The notes under the pieces are model-generated. The model saw only the letters and a list, made by a program, of their open reading frames with translations, did no database searches and had not been told where the DNA came from. DNA of 64,000 nt from an uncultured Bacilli bacterium. Lineage in GTDB: Bacteria; Bacillota_I; Bacilli_A; RF39; UBA660. Shown here in pieces: positions 7,766-14,650 of this stretch; position 1 is the first letter of the stretch; every line of letters begins with the position of its first letter. A program made the position numbers and the translations under genes. The stretch covers positions 124,001-188,000 of the forward strand of contig CAKOLL010000002.1 in the NCBI GenBank assembly GCA_934096295.1, given 5' to 3'.

Positions 7766-8467
7766 ATGAAATTATATTTAAATGGTGGGGGTTGTGGTAA
7801 ACAAACATTACTAACATATGAAGAAATAAATAAAATTATTAATCATAATAAACCAGTATTATATATACCACTTGCTATGGATGAAGAAGAACATCCATAT
7901 GATAGTTGTTACGAGTGGATTAAAGAAGAAATATCAAGTATAGATATTCCAAGTATAGAAATGGTAAGATCATTTGAAGAGTTAGAAAAAAAGAATTTAG
8001 ATGATTATTCTTTAATATACATTGGTGGGGGAAATACTTATAAACTATTAAATGGTATTAAGACAACAAAAGCCTATGATAAATTAAAGAATTACATATT
8101 AAATGATGGAATAGTATATGGTAGTTCTGCCGGGACAGTTATCTTTGGAAAAAGTATAGATATTATAGAAGTAATGGATAAAAATGAAATTAATTTAACT
8201 GATACAAAAGGATTTAATTGTTTAAATAATATTTCTGTATTTGTTCATTATACTAACTATAAATCTAGACTTTCCGAAGAAGAAAATAAAAAACTAACTG
8301 AAAAATATACCAATTTTATTACTGAATACACTAGTAGTAATGAGAAGGTAATAGCAATTCCAGAGGAAGATACTATTTTCTTTGATGGTAAAAATATAAG
8401 AGTAATAGGAGAATTACCGTATTATATTTTTGAAAAAGGAAAAATGAAAAAAATTTCAGCAAAATAA
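7766..8467 (+). CDS. Peptidase S51-like (dipeptidase E type) protein
   Basis: 233 residues with the two S51 hallmarks: 'LIYIGGGNTYKLLN' (about 85-98) and 'GIVYGSSAGTVIFGKSI' (about 112-128), where S-S-A-G carries the nucleophile. This is closer to the canonical dipeptidase E pattern than the 6981 and 13979 pair. AAAGGAGG lies nine bases before the ATG. It is followed by about 400 bases that hold the leader region of the next operon, so it probably ends the first half of the island. Confidence 0.82.
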   Translation: MKLYLNGGGCGKQTLLTYEEINKIINHNKPVLYIPLAMDEEEHPYDSCYEWIKEEISSIDIPSIEMVRSFEELEKKNLDDYSLIYIGGGNTYKLLNGIKTTKAYDKLKNYILNDGIVYGSSAGTVIFGKSIDIIEVMDKNEINLTDTKGFNCLNNISVFVHYTNYKSRLSEEENKKLTEKYTNFITEYTSSNEKVIAIPEEDTIFFDGKNIRVIGELPYYIFEKGKMKKISAK

Positions 8468-8568
8468 TGTTCAATGTCATTAGTCTTGGTGAAACTTGGA
8501 ATTCATGATAATGTAGGGCATAAAATAGTTTTGTTTTTTATATGATAATGGGTTTAAAAAGTTTTAAA

Positions 8569-8600
8569 TATTAATAATAATACAAAAATAAGTGTTATTA
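8569..8600 (+). terminator. Probable weak terminator after the S51 gene
   Basis: AT-rich hairpin: AATAATAATAC about ten bases before GTGTTATTATT, with one G-U pair. A run of seven T follows some 20 bases later. Stability is low. Confidence 0.35.
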
Positions 8601-8654
8601 TTAGCATTGGGATTTAATTTTTTTCAAAAAAATACCAAATTTTTCAAAAATATA

Positions 8655-8682
8655 TTGACATTATTAAAAATAGGAGTAAAAT
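8655..8682 (+). promoter_or_regulatory. Promoter of the RelA-like / lysyl-tRNA synthetase operon
   Basis: TTGACA (8655-8660), 16-base spacer, TAAAAT (8677-8682). It lies 30 bases before the leader frame at 8712. Confidence 0.72.
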
Positions 8683-8711
8683 GATATTTAAATTTATTTG
8701 AAGGAGAGCAT

Positions 8712-8825
8712 ATGAGTTTAATTGAGAATTACCACAATTTAGATATTAAAATAAAAAAACACAATTGCTGTGTTTATTGCTCATGCTGTTTTTCTGTGAT
8801 TTGTGATGAAAAAATCGGTGTTTAA
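8712..8825 (+). CDS. Cysteine-rich 37-residue leader peptide
   Basis: ATG at 8712 with AAGGAG (8701-8706) upstream; stop TAA at 8823-8825. The second half is strikingly Cys-rich: six Cys in 13 residues (CCVYCSCCFSVIC). The stop codon sits inside the left arm of the terminator that precedes the RelA-like gene, so translation of this frame must disturb that hairpin. This is the layout of a ribosome-controlled attenuator, and the Cys run makes charged tRNA-Cys or cysteine supply the obvious candidate signal. It could instead be a small metal-binding or secreted peptide. Confidence 0.68.
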   Translation: MSLIENYHNLDIKIKKHNCCVYCSCCFSVICDEKIGV

Positions 8826-8857
8826 AAACAAATTTGTTTTTGACACCGGTTTTTTTG
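8809..8857 (+). terminator. Attenuator terminator before the RelA-like gene
   Basis: A long hairpin: the left arm (about 8811-8832, with CGGTGT then AAAAACAAA) pairs with TTTGTTTTT then ACACCG on the right, with one bulge, and ends in seven T (8850-8856). It stands nine bases before the GGAGGTG of the next gene. A TGTTTTT at 8787-8793 inside the leader frame repeats part of the right arm and could form a short competing pairing. A separate hairpin, AAACACA/TGTGTTT, lies near 8757-8774. Confidence 0.75.
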
Positions 8858-8878
8858 TATATATGGAGGTGAAAGAAT

Positions 8879-10315
8879 TTGAATGTTACATTAGAGTCAT
8901 TAATTGAAAAGGTTAATGAATATGAACCAACAAAAGTTGATATTGTAAAAAAAGCTTATGAATACGCAAAAGTTTTACATGAAGGTCAATATAGGCAAAG
9001 TGGAGAACCTTATATAATTCATCCCCTTAATGTTGCTTATATTTTAGCAGAAATGCACGCTGATATTGATACTGTATGTGCTGGTCTACTTCATGATACA
9101 CTTGAAGATACTCATATTACAAAAGAAGATATATCACATGATTTTAATCAAACAGTTGCAACACTAGTAGATGGAGTTACAAAAATTTCTAAAATGAATT
9201 TTTCTTCTAAGCAAGATCAAAACAATGCTAATACAAGAAAAATAATTACGGGCATAACTGAAGATGTAAGAATTATTATCATTAAACTTGCTGATAGACT
9301 TCATAATATGAGAACATTAGGTTTTAAATCAGAATTTAAACAAAAAGAAAATTCTTTGGAAACTATGGATATATTTGTTCCATTGGCTTATTATATCGGA
9401 GCATATAGAATAAAGTCTGAGTTGGAGGATTTATCACTTCAGTATTTGATGCCTGATAATTATAAAAGAATAGCAGAACAAAAAGAAAAAATTGAAGAAG
9501 ATAATAAAACTTGCTTACAGGAAATGCTTTTAAAAATAAAAGAATTATTAGAAAATAAAGAAGTACCAAATGAAATAAAGGTAAGAACTAAAAATATTTA
9601 TGGTATTTATAAAAAAATAGCTGGAGGACAAAAATTATGTGATATTCATGATTTATTAGCCTTAAAAATTATGGTTCAAGAAGTTGATGAATGTTATAAA
9701 GTTTTAGGTCTAATTCATAGTAAGTATCATCCAATAAATGATAAATTTAAAGATTTTATTTGTAATCCAAAGACAAATATGTATCAAAGTTTACATACAA
9801 CTGTGTTTGGACCAGAAGATAGATTAGTACAAACACAAATAAGAACTTTTGATATGGATAAAGTAGATTCTTTTGGACTTACAGCTTACTGGGACATTAA
9901 AAAGGGAAATGTCAGAGATAGAATGCAAGATGATTTAAAAAGCAAATATCAATTTTTTAAATCATTAGTAGAAATTAATTCAATGTTTGGAGACAATCAA
10001 GAATTTGTAACTAGAGTTAAACAAGAATTATTTTCTGATAAAGTGTATGTTTATACTCCAAGGGGAGATATAATAGAGTTACCTAAAGGATCTACACCTA
10101 TTGATTTTGCATATAAAATTCATACTGATGTGGGAAATACAATGGTGTGTGCATTTGTTAATGATGAATGCGTTCCAGTGGATTATGTGCTTAAGAATAA
10201 AGATAGAGTTAGAATTGTAACCGATGTTTTATCATATGGGCCTAGGAGTGAGTGGTTGGATGTTGCTAAAACTTGTTTAGCAAGGAAAAAAATTAAAGAA
10301 TTTAATAGAAAGTGA
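8879..10315 (+). CDS. Shortened RelA/SpoT-like protein (HD - synthetase - TGS), synthetase site altered
   Basis: 478 residues; TTG start at 8879 seven bases after GGAGGTG. The HD hydrolase domain looks intact (His48, His72-Asp73 in 'LLHDTLEDT', 'ADRLHNMRTL' at 138-147). The synthetase domain is recognisable ('KDFICNPKTNMYQSLHTTVFGP', 291-312), but the family 'E.QIRT' is 'QTQIRT' here (318-323), so the catalytic Glu appears to be Thr. 'GIAAHW' is 'GLTAYW', and the family Arg in 'AiR' is Lys263. A TGS domain follows (386-448) and the protein ends there, without the helical, zinc-finger and ACT/RRM parts of full-length enzymes of about 730 residues. (p)ppGpp or related nucleotide hydrolysis is plausible; synthesis is doubtful. 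First gene of the operon. Confidence 0.82.
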   Translation: MNVTLESLIEKVNEYEPTKVDIVKKAYEYAKVLHEGQYRQSGEPYIIHPLNVAYILAEMHADIDTVCAGLLHDTLEDTHITKEDISHDFNQTVATLVDGVTKISKMNFSSKQDQNNANTRKIITGITEDVRIIIIKLADRLHNMRTLGFKSEFKQKENSLETMDIFVPLAYYIGAYRIKSELEDLSLQYLMPDNYKRIAEQKEKIEEDNKTCLQEMLLKIKELLENKEVPNEIKVRTKNIYGIYKKIAGGQKLCDIHDLLALKIMVQEVDECYKVLGLIHSKYHPINDKFKDFICNPKTNMYQSLHTTVFGPEDRLVQTQIRTFDMDKVDSFGLTAYWDIKKGNVRDRMQDDLKSKYQFFKSLVEINSMFGDNQEFVTRVKQELFSDKVYVYTPRGDIIELPKGSTPIDFAYKIHTDVGNTMVCAFVNDECVPVDYVLKNKDRVRIVTDVLSYGPRSEWLDVAKTCLARKKIKEFNRK

Positions 10316-10326
10316 GATGATTAGAG

Positions 10327-11790
10327 TTGACTTTAAGAAATAAAATATATGTTGTTAAACAATTATTTAAAGATAAAATAAAAAAATGTTCATTAGTACA
10401 AGTAGGGTCTAGTACCCGAAGTAATCAGTATAATGATCTTGATTTTTTAGTAATTGTTGATGACTGTGATGCCGTTATGAAAAAAATTAAAATGGTTTTT
10501 AAAGATTATCCAATTTCTGTAATAGATGATTCTATAAAAATTAAAAATTATTTTGATATTGAATTAAGTTTTGCAATATATGATTTTAGCAAATTATTTG
10601 AAATGGTAAATAGTTATAGTTCGGGAGTTCATGTTATAGAAGAACATAAAAGTTGGACAATTGGCTATTGGCTTATAGAAGGATTTATTAACGATTTGAA
10701 AAACGGAATTATTTTATTAGATTATTTTGATGTGACACAGTTACAAAAAAAATTAATGATAAATTTGAAACGTGGAGAAAAGATAATTCTAAAAAAATGT
10801 TTGGAAGAAATACAAATAAAACAAAAACTTTTGAAAACCACACATTCTATAATAGAAAAAAATTTTTTAAAGCAAGATATTTATTTAGCAACCTTGAGAG
10901 CATTTTCGATTATTAATAATACTCCTTTGCATGGATTTAAAAAAATAGAACAAAATGTGAATAAATTTCCAAATGATATGAAATTAATACTAGATAAATT
11001 ATTTATTAATAATAATATAGATAATGCTATTCAAATAATTGTGAATGAGCTTGATAAAGCAAAATTATATATGGGTACATGGCAATTTGGTGGAGATTTT
11101 AAAAAATACACCGAAGATGAAGTAGTTAAATTATTAAGGTTTGCAAAAAATAACGGAATAAACAAATTTGATACGGCATTAGTATATGGTAATGGATTTG
11201 CAGAAAAGTGTTTATCAAAAGTAATAGAAAAAGATGATATTGTATTAACAAAAATTCCTGCTAAAATAAAACCTCCAACAAATGGAACAATCGATTTAAA
11301 AGAGTGTTATACTAAAGATTATATGAAAAGTTGTTTGCAAAAATCTCTTTCAAATCTAAACGTAAAAAAAATAAATATATTATTGTTGCATAACTGGAAT
11401 TACACATGGGATGAAAATGAAGAAATAATAAAATGGTTACATGATTTAAAAAAGGAAGGATTGGTTAAGAGAGTTGGAATTTCATTGCCTAATAATTATA
11501 ATCGTCGACTTAGTGAAAAAGTGGTGTCTAAAATTGATGTAATTGAAGCTCCATTTAATGAAGATAATAGGTGGATAGAATCAGATATAGAATATTATAA
11601 AAAGTATAATTTAGAAATAATTTTACGAAGCATATTTATGCAGGGCAAACTTTTGAAAGAAGATAAAAGTAATTATTTTAGAATAATAAACGAAGTAAAT
11701 AAATTGAGAACTTCTGTTGTCATAGGCATGACAACAGAAGTACAAATATTAGAAAATGTAAAAAAAATTAATGGAGTAAAAAATGAATGA
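10327..11790 (+). CDS. Nucleotidyltransferase - aldo/keto reductase fusion
   Basis: 487 residues; TTG start. Residues about 1-110 contain a polymerase-beta-type nucleotidyltransferase site, 'VGSSTRSNQYNDLDFLVIVDD', with GS and D.D metal ligands. A helical middle follows. Residues about 245-487 are an aldo/keto reductase: 'YMGTWQFGG', then 'FDTALVYGNGFAEKCLSK' with catalytic Asp and Tyr, 'IVLTKIPAK' with Lys, and 'ILLLHNWNYTW' with His, so all four tetrad residues are visible. The joining of these two activities is unusual. It follows the RelA-like gene by 11 bases and overlaps the radical SAM gene by eight. It could adenylylate and reduce a sugar or aldehyde; this is inference. Confidence 0.75.
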   Translation: MTLRNKIYVVKQLFKDKIKKCSLVQVGSSTRSNQYNDLDFLVIVDDCDAVMKKIKMVFKDYPISVIDDSIKIKNYFDIELSFAIYDFSKLFEMVNSYSSGVHVIEEHKSWTIGYWLIEGFINDLKNGIILLDYFDVTQLQKKLMINLKRGEKIILKKCLEEIQIKQKLLKTTHSIIEKNFLKQDIYLATLRAFSIINNTPLHGFKKIEQNVNKFPNDMKLILDKLFINNNIDNAIQIIVNELDKAKLYMGTWQFGGDFKKYTEDEVVKLLRFAKNNGINKFDTALVYGNGFAEKCLSKVIEKDDIVLTKIPAKIKPPTNGTIDLKECYTKDYMKSCLQKSLSNLNVKKINILLLHNWNYTWDENEEIIKWLHDLKKEGLVKRVGISLPNNYNRRLSEKVVSKIDVIEAPFNEDNRWIESDIEYYKKYNLEIILRSIFMQGKLLKEDKSNYFRIINEVNKLRTSVVIGMTTEVQILENVKKINGVKNE

Positions 11791-12982
11791 TCAAAAAAAT
11801 GAAATCAATATAGAATTTAATAATAAAAATTACAAACTTTGTAAGTACATGTATGGGGTATTAGCTATGGATTACAATAATCCGTTATGTTGTGTTAGTG
11901 AAGCAAATAATTCTTTTAGTATTGATTATTGGAAAGGATGTACATTTCAATGTGCTTATTGTCATGTTCAAGGCATTTATGAAGATTTAGATGAGAGCTA
12001 TAAAATGTTTAAATATCCCCGTCCTAGAAGCAAATTTTCAATTGAAGAAATAATAAATGAATTAATAAAGCATCCTTTTTTTGAAAAAGATTTAAGCATA
12101 ATTAGTATTGCAACATCATCTACTGAACCATTCGCAAATCAGATGGTAACTGAAAGTACTTTAAAGATAATGGAGTATTTTGTGAAATTGGGTTATAAAA
12201 ATCCATTTTGGATTGTTACAAAAGCTGGTATTCCAAATAATATTAGTAAAAGATTAAAAAAAATAACAGATAATGGAAACAAATTGATGATTTCATTTTG
12301 TTATGCAGGAAATCCTGAAGATATTGAACCAATGCAAAATGATAGATTTAAAAATATTGAGAGTTTGGTTGGGACAGGGGTAACCACAAGTTGGTATTTA
12401 AGACCTTTGGTTGTAGAATGGGGAGCAAATTTTTGTCATTTAGAGAAAATGTTTAAAAATATTTCAGAAAAATACGGTAGTTACATTGATATGATTGTAC
12501 CTGGTGGTTTAAGATGGACCGACGGAATAGAGTTCGGCATGCATGTTCAAAAAGGAAAAACTATGCCTAAACTTATAAAAAAATTTGACGTTAAAACCTT
12601 ATCTACGGAAATTGAAAATAAAATTATTGATTTGTGTAATAAATATTTTCCTGCAAAACCCGTTTATTTTAATTCTTCATGTGCAATGTCTCATATGTTA
12701 AGAAGAAACAATATTGCGTTATTAAATTTTTTTAGACCAGAAATTTGTGAAAAATCAAAATGTTGTAATCCTTGCAAAACCAAGTGTGAAAAGAAAACTT
12801 TTTCTGAATCTGAGATTAAAATAATTAACGATACTTTAAAAAGGGAAAAAATAAATGTAAAAATTTTAAATATAAATTTTCAGAAAGGAATTGTATCCAA
12901 ACCAGAGTTTTCAAATTTTAATTATACTGACAAACAAGAAATTAAAAAAACCATAGCAAAAGTAATAATGAAATTGAGGTGA
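11783..12982 (+). CDS. Radical SAM enzyme with C-terminal Cys cluster
   Basis: 399 residues. The SAM-binding 4Fe-4S motif is 'GCTFQCAYC' (CxxxCxxC) near residue 52, followed by 'HVQG'. The central part has typical radical SAM strands ('ISIATSSTEPF', 'FWIVTKAG', 'LMISFCYAG'). A C-terminal group 'CEKSKCCNPCKTKC' (about 330-345) could bind an auxiliary cluster. The 'YWKGCTFQCAYC' start resembles spore photoproduct lyase-like and other non-SPASM families; the substrate cannot be assigned. Overlaps the upstream fusion gene by eight bases and is followed at once by the PLP enzyme, so it is part of the same operon. Confidence 0.82.
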   Translation: MNDQKNEINIEFNNKNYKLCKYMYGVLAMDYNNPLCCVSEANNSFSIDYWKGCTFQCAYCHVQGIYEDLDESYKMFKYPRPRSKFSIEEIINELIKHPFFEKDLSIISIATSSTEPFANQMVTESTLKIMEYFVKLGYKNPFWIVTKAGIPNNISKRLKKITDNGNKLMISFCYAGNPEDIEPMQNDRFKNIESLVGTGVTTSWYLRPLVVEWGANFCHLEKMFKNISEKYGSYIDMIVPGGLRWTDGIEFGMHVQKGKTMPKLIKKFDVKTLSTEIENKIIDLCNKYFPAKPVYFNSSCAMSHMLRRNNIALLNFFRPEICEKSKCCNPCKTKCEKKTFSESEIKIINDTLKREKINVKILNINFQKGIVSKPEFSNFNYTDKQEIKKTIAKVIMKLR

Positions 12983-12987
12983 TTAAT

Positions 12988-13977
12988 TTGAAAAAACAAG
13001 AATTAAATGAAAAAATTAATAATTATTTAAATAAAAATTATGATAATTTTGTATTTTTAATATCGGGAAGAGCTACAATAGACTTAGCTATTAAAAATGC
13101 GATTGCTAATAATCCTAATTTAAAAAAAGCATATTTACCAAATTATATTTGTGATTCTATGGTTAAACCATTTATTGATAATGGTATGATTGTTGAATTT
13201 TATGCAATAAATTTTGATGGTAATTGCTTTAATGTAAATACTAGTTCATTTGAAAATAAAGACAATATTATTGTTTTATATTGTGATTATTTTATTAGTT
13301 CAGAAAGAAATTATAAAATAATAACACAAAGTTTATCAAAAAACGCTATTCTTATTCATGATGTTACACATACATTATTTAGTGGAAATTTTCTAGATTA
13401 TAGAGATGATTATTTAGTTTGTAGTATGAGAAAATGGTTCCCAATTGAGGATGGCGGTTTGTTTGTTTGTAAAAATGAACTTACATTACATAGTTTTAAA
13501 AATGATTTAACTTATTTACTTTTCAAAGAAAAAGCTAAACAAGCTAAAGAACAATATTATGCCAATCCAAGTGATTATAATAAAAAAATATATGAAAGTT
13601 TGTCAGACCAAGCTGAGTCTGTTTTAAATGAAAACTATTCTTTGAATTTAATGTCTTTAAAAAATAGAAATTATTTAGATACAATTGATTTAGAGAAATA
13701 TTTTCAAACAAAGAGGGAATTGTTTAATATGATAAAACAAAATTTATCTGAATATCAATTATTAGCAGGAGCTAATGATATTAATTGTATATTTACCTTT
13801 CCTTTAGTAAATTTAAATAATAGAGATGAAATATTTAAAAAATTGAGAAATATTTTGATTAGGTGTGCTGTAATGTGGGATTTTAACGATGATGAAATTT
13901 ATAAAGAGTTTGTCGATAAAAGTATTTGTGTTGATATAAGTGAGAATACTATAATGCAATTAAGGAGGTATAGATAG
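12988..13977 (+). CDS. DegT/DnrJ-like PLP-dependent enzyme
   Basis: The start is placed at TTG 12988, six bases after GAGGTGA; a GTG at 12979 is in frame but lies inside that site. About 329 residues. The opening 'FLISGRATIDLAIKNAI' and 'YLPNYICDSMVKPFIDNGM' match the first segments of fold-type I DegT aminotransferases. 'HDVTHTLFSGNF' gives the Asp-x-x-His, and 'SMRKWFPIEDGGLFVC' supplies Lys as the probable PLP Schiff base. Aminotransferase action on a keto sugar or keto acid is likely; with the neighbouring aldo/keto reductase and radical SAM enzyme it suggests a short biosynthetic route. It is smaller and more divergent than typical family members. Confidence 0.7.
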   Translation: MKKQELNEKINNYLNKNYDNFVFLISGRATIDLAIKNAIANNPNLKKAYLPNYICDSMVKPFIDNGMIVEFYAINFDGNCFNVNTSSFENKDNIIVLYCDYFISSERNYKIITQSLSKNAILIHDVTHTLFSGNFLDYRDDYLVCSMRKWFPIEDGGLFVCKNELTLHSFKNDLTYLLFKEKAKQAKEQYYANPSDYNKKIYESLSDQAESVLNENYSLNLMSLKNRNYLDTIDLEKYFQTKRELFNMIKQNLSEYQLLAGANDINCIFTFPLVNLNNRDEIFKKLRNILIRCAVMWDFNDDEIYKEFVDKSICVDISENTIMQLRRYR

Positions 13978-13978
13978 T

Positions 13979-14629
13979 ATGAAAAAAATATATTTGTTAA
14001 GTGGTCCAGGGACTAATGAGGGGTTTTCAGATGTTATTTCTAAAGAATTAAAAAAGGATTTGAAAGGAATGAAATCAATAACTTTCATTTCTTCATCACC
14101 TGCAAAACATGAAAAAAATATGAGTTTTGTTTATGGAAACGAGAAAATTACAGGTATGATTAATCATTTGAAGTATTTTACAAATTTTGAAAAAGTAAAT
14201 ATAGCTGATGATGAAAATAGAGAACTAGATATTAATTCAGATATTATTTATTTACTGGGTGGAAATTATGAAACTCAATTAAATTTTATTAAAGAAAATA
14301 AATTTGATGAAATACTTAAAAACTATGAAGGAGTTTTGCTTTGTACAAGTTGTGGAGCGATGAATATTGCAGAATGTGGTTATTATTCTAAAGATGATGA
14401 TGTTGATGATAGTTTCTTTTATAATGGAATAGGGCTAACTAATATTACAATTGACCCACATTTTGACATTAATAATTCTGTTCAAGTTAATGAAGCTAAA
14501 AAAATGTCTTTTAAACATGTTATTTATGGAGTTCCAAATTCTTCTTGTATAAAAATATGTAATAAAAAAATTGATATGATTGGAAAAATTTATGAATTTA
14601 ATAATGGAAATATGATTGAACATAAATGA
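13979..14629 (+). CDS. Peptidase S51-like protein (copy B of a duplicated pair)
   Basis: 216 residues, gap-free full-length match to the 6981 product. It has the same altered nucleophile elbow, 'CTSCGAMN', and 'IYLLGGNYETQLNF'. Its AGGAGG ribosome site lies inside the end of the PLP-enzyme gene and only one base separates the two frames, so it belongs to this operon. In microcin-type systems a peptidase can give self-immunity (there from family S66); a similar role is possible here but not shown. Confidence 0.75.
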   Translation: MKKIYLLSGPGTNEGFSDVISKELKKDLKGMKSITFISSSPAKHEKNMSFVYGNEKITGMINHLKYFTNFEKVNIADDENRELDINSDIIYLLGGNYETQLNFIKENKFDEILKNYEGVLLCTSCGAMNIAECGYYSKDDDVDDSFFYNGIGLTNITIDPHFDINNSVQVNEAKKMSFKHVIYGVPNSSCIKICNKKIDMIGKIYEFNNGNMIEHK

Positions 14630-14650
14630 AATGAAAGGAATATTTAATTT

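Noticed and set aside
8655..8857. T-box riboswitch before the RelA-like operon
   Set aside because: No specifier-loop or T-box consensus (such as the conserved TGGNACCGCG-type stretch) was found; a translated leader frame explains the layout better.
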